Shown: positions 1 to 8,298 of the stretch, in pieces
Layout of the letters: each line of letters begins with the position of its first letter
How positions within the stretch are numbered: the stretch's first letter is position 1
Assembly (NCBI GenBank): GCA_019237115.1
Contig: JAFAHS010000524.1
Location: 1 to 45,627 of the forward strand
DNA: 45,627 nt
Origin: Deltaproteobacteria bacterium
GTDB lineage: Bacteria; Desulfobacterota; Binatia; Binatales; Binataceae
Direction of reading: 5' to 3'
Notes under the pieces: generated by a model
Databases searched by the model: none
What the model was told of the DNA's origin: nothing
What the model saw: the letters and a program-made list of their open reading frames with translations, nothing else
Position numbers and translations under genes: made by a program

Positions 1-51
1 GGTTCCGTCGACGACCGTTCCACCTTTGATTTGAATATCGAGATCGGCCAT
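1..51 (-). CDS. Amidohydrolase-like protein, N-terminal 17 codons only (partial)
   Basis: Seventeen codons are visible before the window edge. They read MADLDIQIKGGTVVDGT on the minus strand. The pattern of a short beta strand followed by GGTVVDGT is the usual beginning of metal-dependent amidohydrolases of the N-acyl-D-amino-acid deacylase/dihydroorotase type, where this strand belongs to the small beta-sandwich. The start is well supported by an AGGAGG ribosome site about 9 bases upstream (around 61-66 on the minus strand). Substrate and catalytic residues lie outside the window, so the family call rests on the N-terminal signature alone. Confidence 0.6.
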   Translation of the reverse strand, partial: MADLDIQIKGGTVVDGT

Positions 52-350
52 CGGTTGTTCCCTCCTCTTACGGTAAGGACAGATTCCTCAAGAACACTTC
101 AGAATTTCTTATACTAGACTTCAGAAAAACCGACAACCGCGCTTCGCCCAGCCCCGGTAGTTCGGCGGGTGCCTCCGCGAAAGTCTCAGTAAAATCGGCG
201 TGCACTTCCCAGACCGCTGATTGTTTAACACCTCCCGTCAAATCTGATTGCGGTTGCGATGACTTTCGATTTCCGGAGAGTTCGAGCGCATCAAAGCGTC
301 TGCGGCGGTTGTCGCGCATGCTTGCCTGGAAACAGACCGCGACCGGGTTT
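52..350. other. Intergenic region without a recognisable gene
   Basis: About 300 bases separate the start of the amidohydrolase-like gene from the stop of the secreted repeat protein; both point left. A 105-codon minus-strand frame (68-385) overlaps the neighbouring gene, has no recognisable motif and no convincing ribosome site. I see no terminator or tRNA. The promoter of the amidohydrolase-like gene should lie here. Confidence 0.4.
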
Positions 351-1022
351 TTACCGATCACTGCCGTCGTATGGAACGAAGACAATCGGGATGCCGTTAA
401 CCGAGTTGGTAATCCGTTCCTTGACGTCGCTCATGAACTGAGTCTGCACGGTTATCCGGATCGCGTTGAAGTCGCACCCGCGTTCGTCACATTTTTTCGG
501 TCCCAGACCGACCACGCCCGGGAGATCGTTCCATTGCTCACCGTATTCGCGCATGGTCTCGGCATAGACCGCCTCGGCCAGCCTGTCGCTCGCCTGTCGC
601 TCGGCCGCGGTGGGATCGTAAGGAGCCGGATCCGATTCGTTGACTTTCGAGAAACCAGTCAGCCCAGCGCCCGTGGGGATTTTTTTCGCGACCAGGCGGA
701 CGGGAATGTCATCTACTTCCGAAGGGATCTGTTGCTTGGCTGCCACGATCCCAGACGGCTCCACATACACCCTGATCTCGAGCGGGTTTCCGGTTTGAAT
801 CGTCCCGGCGCTCACCTGCCACACGCCGTGCACCATCATCCATTCGTTCGTATGTGAGACGACCACGGCGGCGACCGCGGGGTCCTCCTGGGTGTCCTCG
901 TCAGAACAGGGATGGTCGAGAGGCGTTCCCGGACCACGCCCGCACCAAAGTTCTGCGTGAACCTCCACTCTCATCGCCAGAACCAGGAGTAACGCGGCTA
1001 TCAGTGCGTGCGCATTCCTCAT
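351..1022 (-). CDS. Secreted protein with two half-repeats, function unknown
   Basis: The 223-residue product begins with a clear Sec signal peptide (MRNAHALIAALLLVLAM, cleavage near VHA-EL). I chose the ATG at 1022 because it starts exactly at the signal; the frame is open 22 codons further upstream. The mature part contains two related modules: IRVYVEPSG...IPSEVDDIPVRLV and, near the C-terminus, IRITVQTQF...ITNSVNGIPIVFV, the second preceded by GVVGLGPKKC. This I-x-V-x-V ... iP-x-x-v-x-x-iPV arrangement resembles short modules found in some secreted serine-protease-like proteins, but no protease triad is visible. Four cysteines may form disulfides outside the cytoplasm. The function is unknown. 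Confidence 0.6.
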   Translation of the reverse strand: MRNAHALIAALLLVLAMRVEVHAELWCGRGPGTPLDHPCSDEDTQEDPAVAAVVVSHTNEWMMVHGVWQVSAGTIQTGNPLEIRVYVEPSGIVAAKQQIPSEVDDIPVRLVAKKIPTGAGLTGFSKVNESDPAPYDPTAAERQASDRLAEAVYAETMREYGEQWNDLPGVVGLGPKKCDERGCDFNAIRITVQTQFMSDVKERITNSVNGIPIVFVPYDGSDR

Positions 1023-1477
1023 CGGACTTAGGATTGCTCCGGATAGAATTGCTTTCAACCCGGTGTCCTTGGCGGCAGCAACCCGCACCCCCAGGCTAAC
1101 TGCCTTTGAGCGACCCCCCTGGCGCGCGCGACGGCGGCCCTGGCCGCAGCGGAATTCTCGGTAAAGCGGCGCTGCGCGTCATCGAGCTCGTAGGCCCAAC
1201 CGCGGGTTCTCGGTGATGGTCCTTCACATCGAGCGAGCGGCGCCGCACGGCATTCTGAAGCCTCAATGGCCGGTAACGGCGAAAAGTGATGAGTCGGCAA
1301 TGCGGCAGCAGCAGCGTCACGATAAGGGGGCAAAGCAATCGGCCCGCCCGCAATCGCTCTCGGCAGGGTAGCTCTTTCGCCCCGGTGGCGCCTGCTCGGC
1401 ATCGACCATTCAAGAACCCGAAACATGATTTTCCGGCACGCCTCTGCGTCCACAAGACATTGGCGACCGCAGCATGT
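1023..1477. other. Intergenic region between divergent secreted-protein genes
   Basis: About 455 bases lie between two genes transcribed away from each other. The open frames here (plus 854-1099, minus 1096-1455, minus 1055-2101) are Arg/Pro-rich, lack motifs and look like GC-driven shadows. The promoters of both flanking genes must be here but I could not place them. Confidence 0.35.
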
Positions 1478-2020
1478 ATGCTCGCGCCAGTGACTGTGAC
1501 CTTTGGTCTCGCCGGGCGCCTGTTCGGGCTTGTGGCAACGTTTGCCGCTCTGCTCTGGATGCCGATGCTCGCCGATGCGCAGACTCCGAATTATCAGGTC
1601 GACGACTACGGAAGTCATCGGGTCACCCACTTCCTGCACAATCACAACCTCCCGCTGGTGGGCGCGCAAGTCATCGACAACAACGATGGCAGCCGCGAGC
1701 TTCATCTGTACGGATTTGTCGCAACTCCATTTGGGATGCAGGATGCGCAGCAGAAGGCGCTCAAATACCTGGGCGACAAGACCATCAAGGTGGTGAACTC
1801 CATCGAGGTCAACCCGTCGCTCGCAAACATGCCCGCGGCGCCTCCGCCGCCCGCCGCGGACAACCCCGCGCTCGGAAGCATGAGCCCGCCGCCGCAGTCC
1901 GATCTTCCCGCGGCCGCTCCGGCAGCGCCACCGGCGAATTCTGACAGCCAGTGGGACAAGGCCATGCAGCATATCTACAAGAACGGCGCGCAACCGCTCC
2001 CGCAGCCCAACGAGCCGTAG
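1478..2020 (+). CDS. Secreted BON-like domain protein with Pro/Ala-rich tail
   Basis: The 180-residue product has a hydrophobic signal segment (FGLVATFAALLWMPMLADAQ) and a likely cleavage after ADA. The frame stays open to 1286, but the upstream 64 codons are Arg-rich and do not look like protein, so the ATG at 1478 is preferred. The folded part, about residues 35-100, reads GSRELHLYGFVATPFGMQDA then ALKYLGDKTIKVVNSIEV. That strand-helix-strand pattern with a leading LxGxV and a closing VxNxIxV is BON-like, a small module often found in periplasmic or envelope-binding proteins. The last 75 residues are low-complexity Pro/Ala. The exact role is unknown. Confidence 0.55.
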   Translation: MLAPVTVTFGLAGRLFGLVATFAALLWMPMLADAQTPNYQVDDYGSHRVTHFLHNHNLPLVGAQVIDNNDGSRELHLYGFVATPFGMQDAQQKALKYLGDKTIKVVNSIEVNPSLANMPAAPPPPAADNPALGSMSPPPQSDLPAAAPAAPPANSDSQWDKAMQHIYKNGAQPLPQPNEP

Positions 2021-2148
2021 CGGCTCTGCGCCTCGTGGGGTGCGCTCGCCCGGGGACCCTGCGGGCTGGGGTGGGTCTCGCGGGCTAGCAGTTGGAACCA
2101 AACCGATTCGGGTGGAGTCGCACCCCGCGGCCCATGCCTCGTGATAGA

Positions 2149-4158
2149 ATGCGTGCTGCTGTGGCGGACAAGGTCATCTACCTGCGCGAGAGGGCGGCGG
2201 CCGGGGACGAGAGCAAGTTCAAGATTAAATATGCCGAGCTGCTGAACCAGGCACAACTCGCTGCCGTAACACATCGCGATGGCCCGCTGCTGGTGATCGC
2301 CGGCGCAGGGTCCGGAAAAACCCGCACCCTGATCTACCGGGTGGCCCGCTTGATCGAGAGCGGCGTGCCGCCCGGCGCGATTTTGCTCCTCACGTTTACC
2401 CGGCGGGCGGCCCAAGAGATGCTCGATCGGGTCGAGCGGCTGGTCGGAAACGCATCGCGCCAGGTCGCGGGCGGCACGTTTCACTCGTTTGCCAACAACG
2501 TGCTTCGCCGCCATGGGACGCCGCTGGGCCTCAGGCCCAATTTCACCATTCTCGATCGCTCGGACATGGAAGACGTGCTGAACCTGCTGCGCGCACGGAT
2601 GGGACTCGCCTCGCGCGAGCGGCGATTTCCCAAGAAAGGAACCGTCGCCGAGGTGATCAGCATGGCGCGCAACAAGCGCCGCGACTTGCCCGAGGAAATC
2701 GAACTCGACTTCGCCCACCTGATGGAGCATCAGGCGGATATCGTGGAGCTGGCGGCGAAGTACAACCTGTACAAACGCGAGCGCGGGCTGCTCGACTACG
2801 ATGACCTTCTGGATCGGCTCCTGGAGCTGCTGCAGCAATACGAGCGGGTGCGGGAGCGCCTGTCATCCGCCTACCGCTACATCATGATCGACGAGTACCA
2901 GGACACCAATCTGATCCAGGCCGAACTGGTGCGGCTGCTGGCCTGGTCCCACCGCAACGTGATGGCGGTGGGCGACGACGCGCAATCTATCTATTCGTTT
3001 CGCGGCGCGAACTTCCGCAACATCATGGATTTTCCCGCGATGTTCGAAGGGACCCGCATCGTCAAGCTGGAAGAGAACTACCGCTCGCTGCAGGGAATTC
3101 TGGACGTCGCGAACGAAGTCATCTCGCGTGCCAATGAAAAATACACCAAGGCGCTGTTTACCGGGCGGCGCGGAGAGTTCCGGCCGCTGCTGGTGCGCGC
3201 CCAGGACGAGCATATGCAATCGCGCTTCGTCGCCCAGCGAATCCTCGAGCTGCGCGAGGAAGGCGTGGAGCTGTCCGAAATCGCGGTGCTGTTCCGCTCG
3301 AGCTTTCATTCCTTCGACCTCGAACTGGAGCTGCAGCGGCGCGACATCCCGTTCATCAAGCGTGGCGGTTTCAAGTTCATCGAGACCGCGCATATCAAGG
3401 ACACGCTCGCGCATCTGCGCATCGTGGCGAACCCCGCCGATGCGGTGTCATGGCTTCGCGCCCTGACCATCGTGCCCGGGGTGGGACACCGGACGGCCGA
3501 ACGCGCGATCGAAGCCCTGGTCAGCGCAGAACGACCCGAGCAAGAGTTGGCGCGGCTTGCCCGCGAAGGGCCGGTGCGCGGGGGCGCCGGCTTCGGACGG
3601 CTGGCCGAATTGCTCGCCACTTTGAAGGCAGAGGGCAAGCGTCCGGCGGAGCAACTCGCGATGGTGCTGGAGTACTATCTGCCGTTGATGCGCGATGCCT
3701 ACCCGGACGACTACCCCAAGCGCGAGCGCGATCTCGAGCATTTTCAGAACATCACTCAGCGTTACCGAAGCCTGGAGCAGATGCTTTCGGACATGGCACT
3801 CGAGCCGCCCAGCGACTCGCTCGACGGGGTCCTGGCGAGCGAAGCGGAAGAGGGTTACGTCACGCTCAGCACCATCCACTCGGCCAAGGGCCTCGAATGG
3901 CGGGTGGTGTTTCTGATCTGGGCGGCCGACGGACGGTTCCCCGGCCCGATGAGTATGGGAGCGGAGGAAATCGAGGAAGAGCGACGCCTGATGTACGTGG
4001 CGGGAACCCGCGCCCGTGATGAGCTCTACCTGATCTATCCGATCCATATGTTCGATCGCGTCAACGGCTTCAGCATGGGCCGCGCTTCCCGCTTTCTGGA
4101 TGACCTGCCGGTGGAAATTCTACCGACCGCGACCCTGCAGGAATCGGACGACGCCTGA
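2149..4158 (+). CDS. UvrD/PcrA/Rep-type superfamily 1A DNA helicase
   Basis: This ATP-dependent 3'-5' DNA helicase of about 669 residues has the SF1A motif series in order: Q motif NQAQLAAV, Walker A AGAGSGKT near residue 50, motif Ia LTFTRRAAQEM, Walker B IMIDEYQDTN, motif III DDAQSIYSFRGA, motif IV LEENYRS, motif V TIHSAKGLEWRVVFL and motif VI EERRLMYVAGTRARDELYL. It is slightly shorter than E. coli UvrD and lacks a long C-terminal tail. Likely roles are nucleotide-excision or mismatch repair and clearing replication forks. The start is uncertain: ATG at 2149 is used, ATG 2134 and TTG 2092 are in frame, and none has a strong ribosome site. It stands alone between secreted-protein genes. Confidence 0.93.
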   Translation: MRAAVADKVIYLRERAAAGDESKFKIKYAELLNQAQLAAVTHRDGPLLVIAGAGSGKTRTLIYRVARLIESGVPPGAILLLTFTRRAAQEMLDRVERLVGNASRQVAGGTFHSFANNVLRRHGTPLGLRPNFTILDRSDMEDVLNLLRARMGLASRERRFPKKGTVAEVISMARNKRRDLPEEIELDFAHLMEHQADIVELAAKYNLYKRERGLLDYDDLLDRLLELLQQYERVRERLSSAYRYIMIDEYQDTNLIQAELVRLLAWSHRNVMAVGDDAQSIYSFRGANFRNIMDFPAMFEGTRIVKLEENYRSLQGILDVANEVISRANEKYTKALFTGRRGEFRPLLVRAQDEHMQSRFVAQRILELREEGVELSEIAVLFRSSFHSFDLELELQRRDIPFIKRGGFKFIETAHIKDTLAHLRIVANPADAVSWLRALTIVPGVGHRTAERAIEALVSAERPEQELARLAREGPVRGGAGFGRLAELLATLKAEGKRPAEQLAMVLEYYLPLMRDAYPDDYPKRERDLEHFQNITQRYRSLEQMLSDMALEPPSDSLDGVLASEAEEGYVTLSTIHSAKGLEWRVVFLIWAADGRFPGPMSMGAEEIEEERRLMYVAGTRARDELYLIYPIHMFDRVNGFSMGRASRFLDDLPVEILPTATLQESDDA

Positions 4159-4210
4159 CGCGTCTGATCGCACCTAAGGTGAGAGAATCGCAGCCAGCCC
4201 CGCGAGGCTC

Positions 4211-5011
4211 ATGACCCATTGGATTGCGTACCCTCATAAGATGCGTAACCAGAGTGAGCGAGATGTCGTCGACGAAAACGACGAGTGGGGAGTTGAACGC
4301 TTCAGACACGTCGCACACCCTTGCGCGACGGCACCTCTAAAAGCCGCGCTCGCTCCGGCGCTGGGTAGATCGTGGAGTTTGGTATTGCTCGCCGTACTAT
4401 TGCTCGTGGTGTCGGTCGCAAACTCCGATGAACCGGTGGGCTCGATCCAGGAACTCCGGGGCACCGTGGAGGTTTTTCGCGCAGCAAAAGCGATCGCAGC
4501 GGCGGTCGGGATCTTTGTGATGCTCGGCGACCGGATCGAAACCCGCGCTGACAGCGAGGTGACCCTGATGTTACGGGGTGGAACGCGCCTGATGCTGGGT
4601 GAGGACAGCACGATGATCATCGACCGACATTTCGTTGAAAATGAAACCCATATACAAACGACGATGCGCCTCTTGCTGGGGAAATTGCGCTCGTGGGTAA
4701 ACGATACCGGAGGGGGAGGAAGCGTGAACTTTGAAGTACACACCCCCAACGGCGTGGCAGCTGTGCGGGGGACTGACTTCGAGGTGGATTTTATCGAAGG
4801 TAAACCCTGCCCCGCCGACCCTAGCTGCCTTCGCTACACGACCGTAGGCGTTTACCAGGGGGTGGTGGTCGTTGCTAACCCGACCGGCCCTGCCGGGTCG
4901 CCGCCGGTTACCGTGACGGCCGGTTATGAAACGACCATTCCGTGCGAGAGCCCGCCTACCCCGCCGTCGCGCTGGGGCGCAGAAGAGCTGAGAGCGCCCG
5001 GCTATCATTGA
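4211..5011 (+). CDS. FecR-domain envelope protein
   Basis: The product has a hydrophobic export or anchor segment (SLVLLAVLLLVVSVANS) about 55 residues from the chosen ATG, then a FecR-type beta domain: GSIQELRGTVEVFR, VMLGDRIETRADSEVTLML, GTRLMLGEDSTMII, and the hallmark FEVHTPNGVAAVRGTDFEV. In siderophore systems FecR couples an outer-membrane receptor to an ECF sigma factor. Here there is no sigma-binding N-terminal domain and no TonB receptor, so this is a stand-alone periplasmic FecR-domain protein. The charged N-terminal stretch before the membrane segment is unusually long, and the real start may be further in. It is followed 17 bases later by a barrel-like protein, probably as one operon. 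Confidence 0.75.
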   Translation: MTHWIAYPHKMRNQSERDVVDENDEWGVERFRHVAHPCATAPLKAALAPALGRSWSLVLLAVLLLVVSVANSDEPVGSIQELRGTVEVFRAAKAIAAAVGIFVMLGDRIETRADSEVTLMLRGGTRLMLGEDSTMIIDRHFVENETHIQTTMRLLLGKLRSWVNDTGGGGSVNFEVHTPNGVAAVRGTDFEVDFIEGKPCPADPSCLRYTTVGVYQGVVVVANPTGPAGSPPVTVTAGYETTIPCESPPTPPSRWGAEELRAPGYH

Positions 5012-5028
5012 CCCAGGCAGAATCGGTC

Positions 5029-5781
5029 ATGCATCACCGGAGTAGCTCAGGGTCCGCGCTTTTCCGGGTGGGCGCGGTCATCGTCCTGCTGGCGTTATGG
5101 AGCGGCAGGGCACCGGCGGGGACGGGAGGGGATTTTTTCACCTTGCAGCAGCCCGGACACCTTGGGCTGACCGTATTCACAAGCGGCTTCGGGTCCGACA
5201 CCTATGCGACTACCGCGGCGGGATTTCAGCTCGAGCAGAGCGTTACCCGCTATGTGGGGCTGGTCGGTCGAGTTTCTGCTTTTCAGGTGTATCAGGGAAA
5301 GGGATACAACAGCCCGTTCGTCACGGAGTCGACCGGAGTGCGAACCTACGAACGGTTCGAAGGCGGGGTCGACCTTACACCAGTCTCGGGGATTTCCCTG
5401 GTCGTGTTGGGGGGACACGACGTTGGCAACAGCAATGCGCCAGTCATCGAAGGAGATTTTTCCGGCTGGCTGTTTCCGTACAGTCCTTACCCGCTGAACC
5501 TGTCCTTCAGTTCGACCCATTTCTTTGAGAATGCTGTAACCAGCAACCAGATCGATTTGCGCACGGTCGCGTACGGGACCGCGCGATGGCTCTTGCTGCT
5601 AGGTGGCGGGGGAGCGGTTTGGGGAGGGGGTACGGTGGGAAAGCCCAATGGACAGGGCGGACCCGACGTGGGGCTATTTCTGCGTGAACTCCACACCAGT
5701 ATCGATGTGCAGAGCGGCTACGGCAGTTCACATCTGTACGGTCTAGCGAGCGTTTCGGTCAGTTTCGGTTGGGACGAATAG
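5029..5781 (+). CDS. Predicted outer-membrane beta-barrel protein
   Basis: The 250-residue product starts with a signal peptide (ALFRVGAVIVLLALWSG, cleavage near RAPAG). The rest alternates polar and hydrophobic or aromatic residues with many glycines and ends in a strand LYGLASVSVSFGWDE. That suggests an 8-10 strand barrel, although the usual terminal Phe is replaced by WDE. I do not recognise a family. It lies 17 bases after the FecR-domain gene in the same direction, so the two probably act together at the envelope, with FecR in the periplasm and the barrel in the outer membrane. The 5029 ATG is preferred over the upstream frame start because it begins at the signal peptide. Confidence 0.5.
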   Translation: MHHRSSSGSALFRVGAVIVLLALWSGRAPAGTGGDFFTLQQPGHLGLTVFTSGFGSDTYATTAAGFQLEQSVTRYVGLVGRVSAFQVYQGKGYNSPFVTESTGVRTYERFEGGVDLTPVSGISLVVLGGHDVGNSNAPVIEGDFSGWLFPYSPYPLNLSFSSTHFFENAVTSNQIDLRTVAYGTARWLLLLGGGGAVWGGGTVGKPNGQGGPDVGLFLRELHTSIDVQSGYGSSHLYGLASVSVSFGWDE

Positions 5782-5897
5782 CGGCGAGATTCCAACCTCG
5801 ACCAGATCCCGGTCGTGCCGGTGTTACCGCGATGACCGCCCGCGAATTCTGCGGAGGCGGACCGCCCTGGGGTAGGGGTTCTGGCGGGCCAGGCCCC

Positions 5898-6030
5898 ATG
5901 TCGAAAAGCGGGCCATTCGCGCACTTGCGCTCAGTCAAAGACGTACGGATCGAAGGTTCGAATTACATGAGCGCATTCACCGCGGAAATGTGACGCGGCC
6001 CGCGGTTGCTCCCAAACCCGCTCTTCTTCT
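5898..6030 (+). pseudogene. Remnant of a TetR-family regulator
   Basis: The frame reads MSKSGPFAHLRSVKDVRI and then MSAFTAEM before a stop. Positions 33-50 or so of the intact TetR regulator at 10.3 kb read MSKSGLFAHFRSKEDVQL and MTEFAAEHVIRPAL. After the stop at about 5991-5993 the homology seems to continue in another frame as VTRPAVAP, matching VIRPALTAP. This is the recognition helix and following turn of a TetR DNA-binding domain with the first helices and all of the ligand domain gone. It is too short to fold or function. Confidence 0.55.
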
Positions 6031-6263
6031 GGAGGAGGATTTGTGGAGCTATCACTATGTGAACCCCGACCCCGCGCAACTCTCGGCCTATCGTCCGGTG
6101 GCGGCGGCCCCTTCCAGAGGCGCATCAAGTTCTCTGAATGGGAAGTTCCGCCTATTTGGACAATGAAATACACGCTTAAGCAACTACACATTTAATAGAG
6201 CAGGCAACGCTTTATTGTTGGATCCGTGGGCATTTTGAAAGCAAGCTTCGGTGTTACGGGAGT

Positions 6264-6292
6264 TTGACAGCTTTAACGATTTAGTCTATCAA
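6264..6292 (+). promoter_or_regulatory. Sigma70-like promoter for the sulfate transporter operon
   Basis: A perfect -35 TTGACA (6264-6269), a 17-base spacer and a -10 TATCAA (6287-6292) stand in an AT-rich patch. The predicted leader to the sbp ATG is about 125 bases. This is the best promoter-like match upstream of the operon. Confidence 0.5.
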
Positions 6293-6349
6293 TCCAATCG
6301 ATGTTCTCGAACAAGGTCCCGTTACACGCAGCGAGATCGCAAAACACCA

Positions 6350-6370
6350 AGGAATTGCTCTTAAATTCCT
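6350..6370 (+). repeat. Inverted repeat in the sbp leader
   Basis: AGGAATT (6350-6356), a 7-base loop and AATTCCT (6364-6370) form a perfect 7-bp inverted repeat about 55 bases before the sbp start and downstream of the predicted promoter. It has no U-run, so it is not a terminator. It could be an operator for a sulfur regulator or a leader hairpin. Confidence 0.35.
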
Positions 6371-6423
6371 GGAACCGAGGAGGGCGTATTCGAGACCCAG
6401 CTGCAGATCAGCTTTGAAGCGAA

Positions 6424-7464
6424 ATGAACCTACCACAAGTGATTCGTAAGAGCTCGATTCTCACCCTTGTCGTCCTCATCGCGGCCGCGAGCGCCTTAGT
6501 TGCGCCTGATCTCACGAACGCAGCGCAGGTGGCGCTCCTGAACGTCTCGTACGATCCGACCCGCGAGTTGTACGAGGACTACGATGCCGTGTTCGCCAAA
6601 TACTGGAAGGCGAAAACAGGTAGCGATGTAACCGTAAACCAGTCGCACGGGGGGTCGGGAAAGCAGGCCCGGGCGGTTATCGATGGTCTCGACGCGGACG
6701 TCGTCACACTCGCACTCGCCTACGACATCGATGCGATCGCGGACAAGGCCCACCTGCTGCCCTCCAACTGGCAGAGTCGCCTGCCCAACAACAGCTGCCC
6801 CTACACATCGACCATCGTGCTGCTGGTGCGCAAGGGCAACCCCAAGGGCGTCCACGACTGGGACGACCTGGTCAGGCCCGGCATCTCCGTGATCACTCCT
6901 AATCCCAAGACTTCTGGCGGTGCGCGATGGAACTTCCTTGCCGCCTGGGGCTACGCGCTTCGCAAGAACAAAGGCGATGAGGCCAAGGCAAAGGATTTCG
7001 TCACGAAGCTGTACGGCAACGTGCCGGTGCTCGATTCGGGCGCGCGCGGATCGACGACGACGTTCGTCGAACGCGGTATCGGCGATGTTCTGATCGCTTG
7101 GGAGAACGAGGCGTTGATGTCGATCAAGCAACTCGGTCCGGATAAGTTCGAGCTGGTCGTCCCGTCGGTCAGCGTCCTGGCTGAACCACCGGTCGCGGTG
7201 GTCGACCGGGTCGCGCAGCGCCACGGAACGACCGAGCTCGCAAAAGCCTATCTCGAGTATCTCTACACGCCGGAAGGCCAGGAGGTAGCCGCGCGCAACT
7301 TCTACCGTCCCCGCGACCCTGCGGTCGCCGCCAAATACAAGTCGCAGTTTCCGAGCCTGCCCCTGTTCACGGTCGATGAGCAGTTCGGCGGCTGGACCAA
7401 GGCGCAGAAGACCTTTTTCGCGGATGGCGGCGTTTTCGACCAGATCCAGCAAGGAGGGAAATGA
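6424..7464 (+). CDS. sbp: Sulfate ABC transporter periplasmic binding protein
   Basis: The 346-residue protein has a signal peptide ending near TNAA-QVALLNVSYDPTRELYEDY. The motifs LLNVSYDPTRELY, VNQSHGGSGKQARAVIDGLDADVVTLALAYDID and NPKTSGGARWNFLAAWGYAL are typical of Sbp/CysP; the SHGGSGKQ loop and the TSGG(A)R segment contact sulfate. The molybdate-binding family lacks these. It is the first gene of a four-gene operon and its stop overlaps the start of the permease (ATGA at 7461). It captures sulfate (possibly thiosulfate) in the periplasm and delivers it to CysTW-CysA for cysteine synthesis. Confidence 0.95.
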   Translation: MNLPQVIRKSSILTLVVLIAAASALVAPDLTNAAQVALLNVSYDPTRELYEDYDAVFAKYWKAKTGSDVTVNQSHGGSGKQARAVIDGLDADVVTLALAYDIDAIADKAHLLPSNWQSRLPNNSCPYTSTIVLLVRKGNPKGVHDWDDLVRPGISVITPNPKTSGGARWNFLAAWGYALRKNKGDEAKAKDFVTKLYGNVPVLDSGARGSTTTFVERGIGDVLIAWENEALMSIKQLGPDKFELVVPSVSVLAEPPVAVVDRVAQRHGTTELAKAYLEYLYTPEGQEVAARNFYRPRDPAVAAKYKSQFPSLPLFTVDEQFGGWTKAQKTFFADGGVFDQIQQGGK

Positions 7465-8288
7465 CCCGGGGAACCAAGCGCGTCCTGCCGGGCTTTGGAC
7501 TCGCGTTCGGCTTCACGCTCGCATACCTGCTGGTAATCGTCGTCGCGCCGCTCTCGACGATCTTCTTCAAGTCGGCAACCCTGACCTGGCACGAATTCTG
7601 GGCGACGATCACGGCGCCACGAACCCTGGCCGCGTGCCGGCTGAGCTTCGTAGCGTCGTTCGTTGCTGCGCTGGTGAATTCCGTTTTTGGAACGGTGGTG
7701 GCCTGGACGCTGGTCCGCTACGAGTTTCCCGCGCGTGGATTAATCGATGCGATGGTCGACCTGCCGTTCGCGCTCCCGACCTCGGTCGCGGGAATCACCC
7801 TTACCACCATCTACGCAACCAACGGATGGATCGGGCGCTACTTCGCGCCCTTGGGGATCAAGATCGCGTTTACGCCCCTGGGCATAGTCGTGGCCCTGAC
7901 TTTCGTCGGGTTGCCGTTCGTGGTTCGCACCCTCCAGCCGGTGCTCGAGGAGCTGGAGCTGGAACTCGAGGAAGCGGCCGCGACACTGGGCGCCAATCGG
8001 CTCCAGACCCTGGTGCGAGTGACCCTTCCGGGCGTGGTGCCCGCGCTGCTGACCGGCTTCGCGCTGGCCTATGCGCGCGCGATCGGCGAGTACGGCTCGG
8101 TGGTGTTCATCTCGGGAAACCTGGCGATGCGAACCGAAGTCCTCCCGCTGCTAATCATGGGCAAACTCGAACAGTTCGACTACGCGGGTGCGACCGCGGT
8201 CGCGGTCCTGATGCTGGTGATATCGGCGGGACTGCTGTTCAGCGTGAACCTGCTGCAGCGATGGAGCACGCGGCGGATAGCGGCATAG
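7461..8288 (+). CDS. cysT: Sulfate ABC transporter permease CysT (CysU)
   Basis: This 275-residue membrane protein has about six transmembrane segments and the ABC permease EAA loop EEAAATLGANRLQTLVRVTLPGVVPALLTGF, which docks on the ATPase. ARAIGEYGSVVFISGN is the typical CysT/CysU C-terminal signature. It overlaps sbp by four bases and a ribosome site (AGGAGG) sits inside the end of sbp. It pairs with CysW to form the sulfate channel. Confidence 0.95.
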   Translation: MTRGTKRVLPGFGLAFGFTLAYLLVIVVAPLSTIFFKSATLTWHEFWATITAPRTLAACRLSFVASFVAALVNSVFGTVVAWTLVRYEFPARGLIDAMVDLPFALPTSVAGITLTTIYATNGWIGRYFAPLGIKIAFTPLGIVVALTFVGLPFVVRTLQPVLEELELELEEAAATLGANRLQTLVRVTLPGVVPALLTGFALAYARAIGEYGSVVFISGNLAMRTEVLPLLIMGKLEQFDYAGATAVAVLMLVISAGLLFSVNLLQRWSTRRIAA

Positions 8289-8298
8289 GAAGCGTATC

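Larger units (their letters stand above)
5782..6423. other. Intergenic region before the sulfate operon, with gene debris
   Basis: About 640 bases without an intact gene. The first half contains a decayed TetR fragment (about 5898-6030) and then an open stretch in one frame to 6168 that reads like protein (LWSYHYVNPDPAQLSAYRPV) but has no start or recognisable family. The second half is AT-richer and carries the promoter and a small inverted repeat of the sulfate transporter operon. Confidence 0.45.

Noticed and set aside
68..385. A 105-codon minus-strand frame
   Set aside because: Overlaps the secreted repeat gene by 35 bases, no signal, motif or ribosome site.
1055..2101. A 348-codon minus-strand frame across the BON-like gene
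   Set aside because: Arg/Ala-rich composition without motifs or ribosome site; the plus-strand gene has a signal peptide and a domain.
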